A stretch of 64,000 nt of DNA from Chryseobacterium tagetis (lineage in GTDB: Bacteria > Bacteroidota > Bacteroidia > Flavobacteriales > Weeksellaceae), in NCBI RefSeq assembly GCF_016735585.2, contig NZ_JAERSE020000005.1:248001-312000 (forward strand), given 5' to 3'. The stretch's first letter is position 1, and each line of letters starts with the position of its first letter. The notes under the pieces are model-generated. The model saw nothing but the letters and a program-made list of their open reading frames with translations. It was not told the origin of the DNA and did no database searches. Below are positions 17,015 through 25,902 of this stretch, one piece after another. Position numbers and translations under genes: made by a program.

Positions 17015-18673
17015 TTAAGCTTCACAAGCTGAGCAGCTAACAAAATTTACCATTAGTTCCTTAGAAACCGAAGAGCTTCTTTGGTAGTATAATGTCTTCA
17101 CCCCTTTTTTCCATGCTTCAATGTAAAGATAGTTTACATCTTTTACAGGCATTGTAGAAGGAATTTGTAAGTTCAGTGACTGAGCCTGATCGATATATTG
17201 CTGTCTTTGTGCTGCCTGAGAAATAATCTCCATAGGAGAGATTTCTTTAAATGTTTTGAATACTGCTTTTTCTTCGTCAGTTAATTCTTTCAAGTGCTGA
17301 ACAGATCCGTGATTCAACATGATCGTTCTCCATGTTTCTTCATTGTCAAGACCTTTTTCTTCTAGCAGTTTTGCCAAATATTTGTTCTTACGCATGAAGT
17401 TTCCTTTCGCAAGACCCGCTTTATAATAGTTGGATGCAAACGGCTCAATTCCAGGAGAAGTTTGCCCTAAGATCGCAGAACTTGAAGTCGTAGGAGCGAT
17501 TGCCATGGTAGTGGTATTTCTCAGTCCATATCCTTTCAATAATTCTGGCTCTCCGTAGATATTGGCCAATTCTCTTGAAGCCTGTTCTGCCTGTTCTTTA
17601 ATATGTCTGAAAGCTCTTGCATTGAACTGCGTCGCTTCAAAACTTTCAAACGGAATCATGTTTTTCTGTAGATAAGAATGGTATCCTAAAACACCCAATC
17701 CAAGTGCTCTGTGACGCATTGCGAAGTTTCTTGCTCCCTGAAGATAATAATTTCCTTCCGTTTTGTCAATAAATTCTGATAAAACTGCATCTAAGAAGTA
17801 CACTGCTAATTTTACAGCATCTGTATCTTTCCACTCATCATACAATTCTAAGTTCATCGACGATAAACAGCATATGAAAGACTCTTCTCTTGAAGAAGGA
17901 AGCATGATTTCCGAGCAAAGATTACTTGCATTTACAGGCAATCCTAAATCTTTATAAACCTGAGGTTTGTTTCTGTTGACGTTATCGGTAAAGAAAATAT
18001 AAGGAAGACCTTTTTGCTGACGGCTTTCCAATACTCTTGCCCAGACTTTACGTTTTTCCATATCGCCATCAATCATATCCTGCATCCAGTAATCAGGAAC
18101 GCAAACTCCTGTAAATAAGTTCTGGATCGGACTTCCGATATCTTTGATGGATAAAAATTCTTCAATATCTCCGTGGTCAATATCCAAATAAGCTGCAAAA
18201 GCGCCTCTTCTTACTCCACCTTGAGAAACAACATCCATTGCCGTATCAAAAAGCTTCATGAAAGAAACAGCTCCTGAAGATTTTCCGTTGTCTGTAACGG
18301 CAGTTCCTCTGTTACGAAGTTCCCCGAAATATCCTGAAGTTCCTCCTCCGATCTTTGTCTGCATGATTACCTCACCCATTTTGTGAGTAATCCCTTCAAT
18401 GCTGTCCGGAATGTGAACATTGAAACAAGAAATAGGAAGACCTCTCTGTGTTCCCATGTTGGCCCAAACAGGAGATGAGAAACTGATCCAGCCTTTAGTA
18501 ATCATTTCTTTGAATGCAGGCTGAAGTTCAGGTTTGTAAAGTTTTTTGGCAGCAGCAGTGGTAATTCTTTCAATAGCTCCGTCTACTGTTTCCCCTTTTA
18601 GAAGATATCCTCTGTTAAGCATTTGCTCAGATTCTTCATTGAGCCACCATATATTGTTGTTTTGTTCTTCCAT
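17015..18673 (-). CDS. nrdA: Ribonucleoside-diphosphate reductase, alpha (catalytic) subunit, short form
   Basis: The large subunit of class I ribonucleotide reductase, reducing ribonucleotides to deoxyribonucleotides. Visible are the substrate-site cysteine region GLPISCFNVHIP, the thiyl-radical loop NLCSEIMLPSS, the PGIEPF block, the radical-transfer tyrosine pair in TLYYQRSSS, and a C-terminal redox pair (SCSAC). At 552 residues it is short, and the N terminus enters the catalytic barrel almost immediately, leaving no room for an ATP-cone. I start at ATG 18673 (MEEQNNNIWWLNEES); the upstream ATG at 18712 adds 13 atypical residues. It is downstream of nrdB and a small ABM-like gene, on the same strand. 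Confidence 0.95.
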   Translation of the reverse strand: MEEQNNNIWWLNEESEQMLNRGYLLKGETVDGAIERITTAAAKKLYKPELQPAFKEMITKGWISFSSPVWANMGTQRGLPISCFNVHIPDSIEGITHKMGEVIMQTKIGGGTSGYFGELRNRGTAVTDNGKSSGAVSFMKLFDTAMDVVSQGGVRRGAFAAYLDIDHGDIEEFLSIKDIGSPIQNLFTGVCVPDYWMQDMIDGDMEKRKVWARVLESRQQKGLPYIFFTDNVNRNKPQVYKDLGLPVNASNLCSEIMLPSSREESFICCLSSMNLELYDEWKDTDAVKLAVYFLDAVLSEFIDKTEGNYYLQGARNFAMRHRALGLGVLGYHSYLQKNMIPFESFEATQFNARAFRHIKEQAEQASRELANIYGEPELLKGYGLRNTTTMAIAPTTSSSAILGQTSPGIEPFASNYYKAGLAKGNFMRKNKYLAKLLEEKGLDNEETWRTIMLNHGSVQHLKELTDEEKAVFKTFKEISPMEIISQAAQRQQYIDQAQSLNLQIPSTMPVKDVNYLYIEAWKKGVKTLYYQRSSSVSKELMVNFVSCSACEA

Positions 18674-18732
18674 AGTCCTTATATTTTCGAATTCCCGAAT
18701 GCTTTTACACACTCAGGAATTTCGTTGCTTTT

Positions 18733-19020
18733 TTATATTGATTGTAAAATTTCTACTGTATGCGAACCGTTCAATCCGCTTTCATCTCTTAATCTTTGAA
18801 ATTCTTTAAAAGACGGAACATTCAGAACCTCATGTTGTACCTCTTCATTGATATAGCTTGAAGAATGTAAAAATGTAACACCATCTTCTTTCAGATATAC
18901 TTTATAATCAAAAGTTGCCGGATCCAATTTTTTGAAATCCTCCAAAAAATTCTGAATATTCGTTTTATTTTCTGAAACGAATTCCGGTTTTACGGTATAG
19001 GTTACCATTACATTAATCAT
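18733..19020 (-). CDS. Small ABM-like (dimeric alpha/beta-barrel) protein between nrdB and nrdA
   Basis: A 95-residue soluble protein whose pattern (MINVMVTYTVKPEFVSENKTNIQNFLEDFKKL...YKVYLKEDGVTFLHSSSY) resembles antibiotic-biosynthesis-monooxygenase-type dimeric barrels. It lies between nrdB and nrdA on the same strand. No catalytic residues can be assigned; a role related to nucleotide reduction is only suggested by position. Confidence 0.7.
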   Translation of the reverse strand: MINVMVTYTVKPEFVSENKTNIQNFLEDFKKLDPATFDYKVYLKEDGVTFLHSSSYINEEVQHEVLNVPSFKEFQRLRDESGLNGSHTVEILQSI

Positions 19021-19045
19021 TTTTTGTGTTTGATTTGATTGGTTT

Positions 19046-19108
19046 TGTCATTCTGAGGAACAAAGAATCTTTATTTTTAAAAATATTTCGACTTTGCTCA
19101 GGATGACA
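19046..19108. repeat. Palindromic intergenic repeat (REP/MITE-like)
   Basis: Terminal inverted repeats TGTCATTCTGAG and CTCAGGATGACA (one mismatch) enclose an AT-rich centre. Elements of this TCATTCTGAG...GACTTTGCTCAGGATGAC form are a familiar intergenic repeat in Bacteroidota. A following stretch at 19130-19147 contains the direct repeat CGCTCGCTTCGCTCGCG. Confidence 0.65.
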
Positions 19109-19165
19109 TCGCTAATACTAAGTGTTTTGACGCTCGCTTCGCTCGCGCTTTTTCTAATCTAAAAA

Positions 19166-20140
19166 CTAGAAAAGATCGTTCGCTGTAATACTCTTATCGT
19201 GTTTCGTGTAATCTACCGGTCTTTTTGCAAAGAAATCATCCATAGAATTCGCGAACACTTCTTCTTCGAACCAAACCATTGGTCTGTATTGTTCAGGAGA
19301 AACGTTGTATCTTGTATTCATGTTGATTTTCTTTAAGCTGTCGTCAACACGGTATTTCATGAAGTTTAATAAATCTTCTTTTGAGAAAACGCTTAGTTCT
19401 CCTAATTCAAAGATCCAGTCTAGGATTTCGCCTTCCAGTTCAATAGACTGGTCAACCAATGTATAGATATCTTCAATATCAGAATCTGTTAATAAATCTG
19501 GCTGTTCTTCACGAATTTTATTGATTAAATAAATTCCGCCGTTTGCATGAATCTGCTCATCAATAGAAGTCCAAGCGATAATATTGGAAACATTTTTCAT
19601 GTACCCTTTGAATCTTGTGAAAGAAAGGATAATGGCAAATTGTGAGAACAGAGAAACGTTTTCAATCAAAATACTGAACAATAAAAGAGAAGAAACGTAC
19701 TCTTTCGGTGTTGCAGAATTGGCGTGTTTAAGAACATTTGCCAAGAAGTCGATTCTCTTTTTTAAAGCAGGAACTTCTACAACCTGCGTAAATTCTTCAT
19801 TATATCCTAATACCTCAAGCAAACGAGAATATGCTTCAGAGTGACGGAACTCACATTCTGCAAAAGTCGCTCCCAAACCATTAAGCTCAGGTTTTGGCAT
19901 GTGACTGTATAGGTTTCCCCAGAATGTCTTTACAGACACCTCGATCTGTGCAATGGCTAACAAAGCATTTTTTACAGCGTGCTTTTCGTGAGGTTCAAGT
20001 TGCGAATGAAAATCCTGAACATCTGCAGTAAAATCCACTTCCGAATGTACCCAGAACGATTTGTTGATCGCCTCTACGAATTGAAGAACCTCAGGATATT
20101 CAAATGGCTTATAACTTACTCTTTTATCAAAAATTCCCAT
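19166..20140 (-). CDS. nrdB: Ribonucleoside-diphosphate reductase, beta (radical) subunit
   Basis: The small subunit that houses the di-iron site and tyrosyl radical of class I ribonucleotide reductase. Metal ligands and the radical residue can be read: E67 (AQIEV), E97 and H100 (ECEFRH), Y104 in the canonical E-x2-H-x3-Y spacing, and a second E-x2-H in IDEQIH. The C terminus (SITANDLF) is the tail expected to dock on the alpha subunit. At 324 residues it lacks the N-terminal ATP-cone present in some flavobacterial NrdB proteins. It is first in a three-gene run to nrdA, with a long leader (promoter at 20284-20314). Confidence 0.95.
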   Translation of the reverse strand: MGIFDKRVSYKPFEYPEVLQFVEAINKSFWVHSEVDFTADVQDFHSQLEPHEKHAVKNALLAIAQIEVSVKTFWGNLYSHMPKPELNGLGATFAECEFRHSEAYSRLLEVLGYNEEFTQVVEVPALKKRIDFLANVLKHANSATPKEYVSSLLLFSILIENVSLFSQFAIILSFTRFKGYMKNVSNIIAWTSIDEQIHANGGIYLINKIREEQPDLLTDSDIEDIYTLVDQSIELEGEILDWIFELGELSVFSKEDLLNFMKYRVDDSLKKINMNTRYNVSPEQYRPMVWFEEEVFANSMDDFFAKRPVDYTKHDKSITANDLF

Positions 20141-20283
20141 ATTAAAATAATGTCTTTAAAATTTTACAAAAAACGATCCGTGTGAATAACATTCGAGAAA
20201 TGAATAATGGATTGAATGTCAGGTGGTTGTTTGGTAAACTTATCCACCTTAATTTTCCTTCATCTCTCGTGACCTGCGAAGCA

Positions 20284-20314
20284 CAAAGTTAGAAAACAGC
20301 ATCCTATTTTGAAA
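20284..20314 (-). promoter_or_regulatory. Promoter of nrdB
   Basis: On the minus strand TTTC, a 19-base spacer and TAACTTTG, an exact -7 match with one mismatch in -33. It predicts a leader of about 140 bases that includes the potential hairpin AGGTGG...CCACCT at 20221-20249. No clear NrdR box is seen. The rest of the divergent spacer (20315-20569) is AT-rich and holds no gene. Confidence 0.6.
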
Positions 20315-20569
20315 GGGGAAAAGCTTAAATGTTTGAATTTGAAAGGTAAAAGTTTTCCACATTTGTTAAGAACCTGCTCTATCATTGGTTTAGAGATACT
20401 TAGCTTTTAAATTTATGTGTTTTACATTCTTTTTACTTAAACGATATTTTGTAAATTACTGTATTTTAATTGATTAATTGTTAAACAATTAAAAATTTTA
20501 ATTAATTGTAATTCTTGTAACAAAATAAAAATATCTCCTACTTATAAGAAAACAAATGAAAACCACTTA

Positions 20570-21259
20570 ATGTTAGTAATTCAAAATTTACATAAGTCAT
20601 ACGATACGGGTAAGAGTAAACTGCACGTTCTCAAGGGAATCAACCTGAATATTAATGAAGGAGAATTTGTTTCCATTATGGGAAGTTCGGGTTCCGGAAA
20701 ATCTACCCTTCTTAATATCATCGGTATCTTGGATGAAAAAGATTCAGGAACTTATGAACTGGATGGCGTTCCTATCGAACATTTGTCTGAAATAAAATCT
20801 GCGGAATACAGAAGTAAATTTTTGGGATTCATTTTCCAGTCATTTAATCTGATTGGTTATAAAACTGCATTGGACAATGTTGCGCTTCCTTTATATTACC
20901 AGAATGTTCCAAGAAAAGAGCGTGACAAAAAAGCAATGGAATACTTAGAAAAAGTAGGTCTTGCACAATGGGCAAATCACTTGCCGAATGAACTTTCCGG
21001 GGGACAGAAACAAAGAGTTGCGATTGCAAGAGCTTTGATCACGAATCCGAAAGTAGTTCTGGCGGATGAACCGACCGGAGCTTTGGATTCTAAAACAACA
21101 CACGATATTATGAAGCTTCTTCAGGATATTAATAATGAAGGGAAAACAATCATTGTTGTAACGCACGAACCTGATGTAGCTGCGCAAACAAAACGTAATG
21201 TTATTCTGCGTGACGGGATTATAGAAAGTGATGAGTTTATAAAGCAGATTGTTTTATAA
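20570..21259 (+). CDS. ABC transporter ATP-binding protein (MacB/LolD type)
   Basis: The 229-residue ATPase of a MacB/LolD-type ABC system. Walker A is GSSGSGKS at residues 38-45, Q-loop FIFQSFNLIG, signature LSGGQKQRVAIARAL, Walker B VVLADEP, then the D-loop and H-loop (VTHEPDVA). Such ATPases power mechanotransmission across the periplasm rather than classical membrane transport. It heads an operon with two MacB-type permeases and a membrane-fusion protein, so it probably drives export or efflux; the substrate is unknown. Confidence 0.92.
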   Translation: MLVIQNLHKSYDTGKSKLHVLKGINLNINEGEFVSIMGSSGSGKSTLLNIIGILDEKDSGTYELDGVPIEHLSEIKSAEYRSKFLGFIFQSFNLIGYKTALDNVALPLYYQNVPRKERDKKAMEYLEKVGLAQWANHLPNELSGGQKQRVAIARALITNPKVVLADEPTGALDSKTTHDIMKLLQDINNEGKTIIVVTHEPDVAAQTKRNVILRDGIIESDEFIKQIVL

Positions 21260-21349
21260 ATGAATTTTAGACTTAATCATGAAAGAGCTTGAATAGTAAA
21301 GCTGATAATGCTTTCATATTTCAATTTTTAAACTTTTAATAATAAAAAA

Positions 21350-22579
21350 ATGTTCGACCTAGATCGTTGGCAGGAAATATTCAGTTCGATTCGCAGTAAT
21401 GTATTGCGAACGGTGCTTTCCGGTTTTACCGTGGCTTTAGGGTTATTTATTTTTATTGTGCTTTTCGGAATCGGAACGGGACTTCAGAATGCTTTCACAC
21501 AAGGCTTTGCGAGAGATGCTCAAAATTTGATTTCAATCGTTACAGGAAAAACAACCATTGCTTACAAAGGACTTCAATCTGACAGAATTGTCACGATGAA
21601 TAATTCTGATTACGATTTCCTGGTGAATGTAGATAAAGAAAAAGTAGGAAGTTCTACACCGAGATACACCGCAAATTTATTAGTTAAATATGGTAAAGAA
21701 AGCGGGAATTATCAAATTAACGGGGCTGAACCTGAAGAAAAAATCATCGAAAACCGAAAAATGCTGGACGGCCGTTATCTGACCCCAACAGATTTGGATA
21801 GAAAGCAAAATGTTGCGGTAATCGGAAGAATGGTTCAAAGAGATTTAATTAAAAACGGAAGTCCGGTTGGAAAAGAATTGAATATAAATGGTACAATGTT
21901 TAAAGTCGTAGGAGTTTTCTCTGATGACGGCGGTGACTGGGATGAAAGACACATTACAGTTCCTATTACAACATTGCAGCAAATGAAAAAAGGTTCCGAT
22001 ACGGTGAGTATCAATTATATCGCTTACAATGATAAATTAAGTCCGCAGGAAGCTATAAAATATGGTGACGAATTAAAAGAAAGATTAAAAGCCAGAAAAA
22101 ATGTTTCTCCCAACGATGAAAATGGGGTAAGAGTCTGGAATAATGCTCAGAACATGAACGATACATTTACTTTCATGGCGGTTCTTACGGCCATTGTAGG
22201 ATTTATCGGGATGGGAACATTGTTGGCTGGAATTATCGGGATCAGCAACATTATGGTTTATATCGTAAAAGAAAGAACTAAAGAAATTGGGGTTCGAAAA
22301 GCTATTGGTGCAAAACCGAGAAGTATTGTTGCTTTGATTGTTCAGGAAAGTGTTGTGATAACCGTAGTTTCGGGATTTGTTGGAGTAGGATTGGGAATTT
22401 TAGCTTTAAATTTAATCGGAGATAATCTTGAAGAATATTTTATTAAAAGTCCGAGCGTAGGATGGGGAACGATCATTATGGCATTCATCGCGCTGATTTT
22501 TTCTGGATTGATTGCAGGATTTGTACCGGCATACAGAGCATCAAGAATTAAACCGATTGAAGCGCTAAGAACAGAATAG
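21350..22579 (+). CDS. MacB-type ABC transporter permease (first)
   Basis: A 409-residue permease with the MacB layout: one N-terminal membrane helix (about 20-42), a MacB_PCD periplasmic domain (about 45-265), then three helices in an FtsX-like domain (about 275-405) ending VPAYRASRIKPIEALRTE. The coupling motif ERTKEIGVRKAIGAKP is present. It shares the same N-terminal pattern (DRWQEIFSSIRSN) and C-terminal RPIEALRTE-type ending as the next gene, so the two likely arose by duplication and form a heterodimer. Confidence 0.9.
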   Translation: MFDLDRWQEIFSSIRSNVLRTVLSGFTVALGLFIFIVLFGIGTGLQNAFTQGFARDAQNLISIVTGKTTIAYKGLQSDRIVTMNNSDYDFLVNVDKEKVGSSTPRYTANLLVKYGKESGNYQINGAEPEEKIIENRKMLDGRYLTPTDLDRKQNVAVIGRMVQRDLIKNGSPVGKELNINGTMFKVVGVFSDDGGDWDERHITVPITTLQQMKKGSDTVSINYIAYNDKLSPQEAIKYGDELKERLKARKNVSPNDENGVRVWNNAQNMNDTFTFMAVLTAIVGFIGMGTLLAGIIGISNIMVYIVKERTKEIGVRKAIGAKPRSIVALIVQESVVITVVSGFVGVGLGILALNLIGDNLEEYFIKSPSVGWGTIIMAFIALIFSGLIAGFVPAYRASRIKPIEALRTE

Positions 22580-22634
22580 TTCGGCTGAAAGTGATCATTT
22601 ATAATTCATAATTCATCATTAATAATTAAATAAA

Positions 22635-23903
22635 GTGAACATAATATTTAAAAAAGATACTTGGCAGGAAATTTATTATTCACTGAGGAATAATAAGCTT
22701 CGAACATTCCTTACCATGATTGGTGTGGGTTGGGGTATGTTTTTGTATGTGAGTTTGCTTGGAGCAGCAAAAGGGATGGAAAACGGTTTCGATAAATTGT
22801 TTTCGGGATTTGCAACAAACTCTATTTTCCTTTGGGCTCAGAATACATCGATTCCTTATGACGGTTTCCCGAAAGGAAGACAGGTTCATCTGAAGCTTGA
22901 AGACATTGAAATATTAAAAAGAAAAATTCCGGAAATAGATTACATTTCTCCACAGAATTCAAGAGGAAACTTTGGAAATGCAGGAGAACAGATGTCCAGA
23001 AACGGAAAATCTGCTACCTATACTTTGAATGGTGATTATCCTTTAGGAAATAAAATCTCAGAGAAAAAATTAATATTCGGAAGATATCTTAACGATGCGG
23101 ATATTTCACAAAATAAAAATGTGGTAGTCATTGGAGAAGAAGTTTACAAAAACTTTTTCGATGCTAAAAAGAATGAAAATCCATTAGGGAAATCCATTAA
23201 TATCAAAGGAATTTTCTTTAATGTTATCGGAGTTTTCAGAGTGAAAAAAGGAGGGGGAATGGAAAACGACCAAACGGTTTTTATTCCGCTTTCAACTTTT
23301 ACAAAAATGTACAACAACGGTGATAATGTGGATTTTTTCGCGATTGTAAGCAAGCCGAATGCAGATGTAAATAAAGTAGAGGAAAAGGTAAGACAACAGT
23401 TGAAATCAAAAAATAATGTGTCACCGGATGATACAAATGCTTTCGGAACTTTTAACCTTGGAAAAGAATTTAAAAAACTGACTGGGTTTTTATCAGGAAT
23501 GCAGCTTTTAACCATTATTGTAGGAACATTAACGATTCTTGCTGGGGTTATTGCAATTTCAAACATTCTTTTAATTACAGTAAAAGAAAGAACCAAAGAA
23601 ATTGGGATCAGAAGAGCTTTAGGGGCAAAACCTTCTGAAGTGCGAAACCAGATTTTGCTGGAAAGTGTGGTAATCACGCTTTCGTCCGGATTGCTCGGAT
23701 TCATGTCAGGAATTTTTGTCTTAATGATTTTAGATATGGCTACAAAAGGTCAGGATTCCTTTCCGTTTTATAATCCGACGGTAAATTACGGAAACGTTTT
23801 CGCGGCAATGGCGGTAATGGTTATTCTGGGATTGATCATCGGAATGATTCCGGCACAGAGAGCGGTAAAAATCAGACCTATCGAAGCTTTAAGAACGGAA
23901 TAA
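22635..23903 (+). CDS. MacB-type ABC transporter permease (second)
   Basis: A 422-residue paralogue of the preceding permease with the same one-plus-three helix layout, MacB_PCD domain and coupling motif ERTKEIGIRRALGAKP. The start is a GTG at 22635 (MNIIFKKDTWQEIYYSLRNNKLRTFLTMIGVGWG); no in-frame ATG gives the family N terminus. It is likely the other half of a heterodimeric transporter with the gene at 21350. Confidence 0.9.
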   Translation: MNIIFKKDTWQEIYYSLRNNKLRTFLTMIGVGWGMFLYVSLLGAAKGMENGFDKLFSGFATNSIFLWAQNTSIPYDGFPKGRQVHLKLEDIEILKRKIPEIDYISPQNSRGNFGNAGEQMSRNGKSATYTLNGDYPLGNKISEKKLIFGRYLNDADISQNKNVVVIGEEVYKNFFDAKKNENPLGKSINIKGIFFNVIGVFRVKKGGGMENDQTVFIPLSTFTKMYNNGDNVDFFAIVSKPNADVNKVEEKVRQQLKSKNNVSPDDTNAFGTFNLGKEFKKLTGFLSGMQLLTIIVGTLTILAGVIAISNILLITVKERTKEIGIRRALGAKPSEVRNQILLESVVITLSSGLLGFMSGIFVLMILDMATKGQDSFPFYNPTVNYGNVFAAMAVMVILGLIIGMIPAQRAVKIRPIEALRTE

Positions 23904-23906
23904 TTT

Positions 23907-23975
23907 GAAAATGAATCAATTTGAAAATTTGATAATGGAAAGTAATCTTTTAATGATTTAATCTTTCAATTTTTA
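23907..23975. repeat. ATTTTCAAATT-type intergenic repeat patch
   Basis: The spacer between the second permease and the fusion-protein gene consists of near-copies of AATTTGAAAATGAATCAA and AATTTGAAAATTTGA, then AATCTTTCAATTTTT. It resembles the patch at 4347-4480. Confidence 0.5.
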
Positions 23976-24002
23976 ATAAAACTTAAAAAATAAACTATAC
24001 AT

Positions 24003-25205
24003 ATGAAAAAGAAATTCACTTGGAAAAAAGCCATTTACATTTTCTTGGGGCTTTTATTTGCAGTGGCGTTATTCTCGGGAATCGGGTATCTGGTGAAATC
24101 GAATTCTAAAGAGAGCGAGGCTTTTCTCACCCGTAAACCTACCATTCAGAATATGGATGATAAAGTGATGGCAACCGGAAAAATCGTTCCGAAAGAAGAA
24201 ATTGAGATCAAACCGAATATTGCAGGGATTATTGATAAAATATTAGTAGATGAAGGAGATAAAGTTGAGGTAGGACAATTGATTGCAACAGTAAGAATCG
24301 TTCCGAATCTTTCTGATGTAAACAGTGCACAACAGAATGTTACCAATTCTCAGCTTCAGATCAATAATGCCAAACTGAATGTAGATAATATGCAGAAGCA
24401 ATTTGAAATGCAGGCCAAACTCTATAAGCAGGGAGTCGCTTCAAAACAGGAATATTTAAATTCTCAACAGCAGTTGTATTCTCAGGAGCAGACGCTTAAA
24501 AATGCTCAGCAACAATTAATTACTGCGCAAAAAGCATTGCAGATTGCAAAAACAGGTTCAACACCTGAATTACAAGGTTTAGCCACTACGCAGATTCGTT
24601 CCAAAGCTTCAGGAACTGTACTTGAAGTGCCTGTAAAAGTAGGAAGTCAGGTAATTGAAGCCAACTCTTTCAACGCGGGTACAACCATTTGTTCCATTGC
24701 AGATCTTAACTCTTTGATCTTCCAGGGAGAAATTGATGAAGCACAGGCTGGGAAACTAAAACAGGGAATGAGCATGAATATCGTAATTGGTGCTTTACAG
24801 AACAAAACTTTCCCAGGTAAACTTACAATGATTGCTCCTAAAGGAAAAGATACCAGCGGAACCATCAAGTTTCCTGTAGAAGGAGATGTTGAAAATCCTA
24901 ACAACGAATACATCAGAGCCGGTTTCTCAGCGAACGGAGAAATTGTACTGAACTCTCAGAAAAATGCTTTGTTATTGGATGAATCTTTGGTTCAATATGA
25001 AAAGAAGAACGGAAAAGATGTTCCTTTTGTAGAAGTAAAACAAAAAGATGGAAAGTTCAAAAAAACGTATATCAAACTTGGAGCGAGTGATGGTATCAAT
25101 GTTCAGATTCTTCCGGGATCAGGAATTGATCAGAATTCTGAAGTAAAAGTCTGGAATCCGTCAGATAAAGACAAAGAAGAGCTGAAAGAAAAGTCAAAAA
25201 AATAG
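24003..25205 (+). CDS. Periplasmic adaptor / membrane-fusion protein (HlyD/MacA type)
   Basis: A 400-residue adaptor linking an inner-membrane exporter to an outer-membrane channel. It has one N-terminal membrane anchor (about 9-30), a split biotinyl/lipoyl-like domain (KIVPKEEIEIKPNIAGIIDKILVDEGDKVEVGQLIA, and RSKASGTVLEVPVKVGSQV), a Gln/Asn-rich coiled-coil hairpin between them (about 100-190), and a beta-barrel C-terminal part. It completes an ATPase-permease-permease-adaptor operon; no TolC-like gene is in the window. Confidence 0.92.
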   Translation: MKKKFTWKKAIYIFLGLLFAVALFSGIGYLVKSNSKESEAFLTRKPTIQNMDDKVMATGKIVPKEEIEIKPNIAGIIDKILVDEGDKVEVGQLIATVRIVPNLSDVNSAQQNVTNSQLQINNAKLNVDNMQKQFEMQAKLYKQGVASKQEYLNSQQQLYSQEQTLKNAQQQLITAQKALQIAKTGSTPELQGLATTQIRSKASGTVLEVPVKVGSQVIEANSFNAGTTICSIADLNSLIFQGEIDEAQAGKLKQGMSMNIVIGALQNKTFPGKLTMIAPKGKDTSGTIKFPVEGDVENPNNEYIRAGFSANGEIVLNSQKNALLLDESLVQYEKKNGKDVPFVEVKQKDGKFKKTYIKLGASDGINVQILPGSGIDQNSEVKVWNPSDKDKEELKEKSKK

Positions 25206-25235
25206 TAAACTAACACTATAAATTTTCAAACTGTG

Positions 25236-25266
25236 ATCCTGAGATATTTTTCTCAGGATTTTTTTG
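25236..25266 (+). terminator. Terminator of the ABC exporter operon
   Basis: Arms ATCCTGAG / CTCAGGAT with an eight-base loop followed by seven T. Directly after it, GTCATTGCAAGAAATGAAGCA (25268-25288) looks like half of an intergenic repeat. Confidence 0.85.
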
Positions 25267-25335
25267 TGTCATTGCAAGAAATGAAGCAATCCTATTTGAA
25301 AATAAGTAAATTTGATTTCCATTAAAATTAAAGCC

Positions 25336-25902
25336 ATGTGTAGATACGCAGGAAAAACATATAAACCTCATTACGCATGTTTCAGTTGTAGAAAATCTTT
25401 TAAGCAAATTGATTCTTATGATATTTTAGCAAGAATTGAGAAAGATAAAATTTATCATGAGCTTAACGGAAAATCTATTCGAAAAGTAGGAACGGTTTTT
25501 ACAAAAAAAGAACGTAATAAATTAGATGAATTAATTTTCGAAATTGAAAACCGTCCTATAAAATGTCCTGAATGTGAAAGCCTAATGGCTGATTTGGGGC
25601 GGGATTTTAAAGCTCCGAAAAAGACTGCAATCAAAGAATGGAAAATTATCGAAGGGCTTTACCAAATCGGAAAAGTTTTTCACACCTGTGGTTGTGACGG
25701 AATTGGTTATATTCCTCAAAATCCAAAAGACTATGAAGTGTATTTGAAAAATAGGTTGGAGGAATATCAAGGTAATTTAGTTTCCTGCCAGAATCTTTCT
25801 AAAACTGAATTTCCGGACAAAATAGAAAGAACAAATTATTGGGCAAATCAAATTTTAAAAATAAAGGCAGAAATGGTTAATCAGAAATTTATTGTTGTTT
25901 AA
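25336..25902 (+). CDS. Cys-rich putative zinc-binding hypothetical protein
   Basis: A 188-residue soluble protein beginning MCRYAGKTYKPHYACFSCRKSFKQ. Paired cysteines (CFSC near residue 15-18; CPEC near residue 77-80) and a further Cys cluster (HTCGC) suggest one or two zinc ribbons. I chose ATG 25336 because the N-terminal eight residues of the longer frame (from 25312) are atypical. It overlaps the convergent Fur gene by 14 bases at its 3' end. Function unknown. Confidence 0.75.
   Translation: MCRYAGKTYKPHYACFSCRKSFKQIDSYDILARIEKDKIYHELNGKSIRKVGTVFTKKERNKLDELIFEIENRPIKCPECESLMADLGRDFKAPKKTAIKEWKIIEGLYQIGKVFHTCGCDGIGYIPQNPKDYEVYLKNRLEEYQGNLVSCQNLSKTEFPDKIERTNYWANQILKIKAEMVNQKFIVV

Noticed and set aside
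19130-19150. Terminator hairpin of nrdB
   Set aside because: CGCTCGC...CGCTCGCG is a direct rather than an inverted repeat and does not fold into a clean stem.
23144-23704. 186-codon minus-strand open frame
   Set aside because: It is antisense to the second MacB-type permease, whose motifs are intact; the translation shows no family features.
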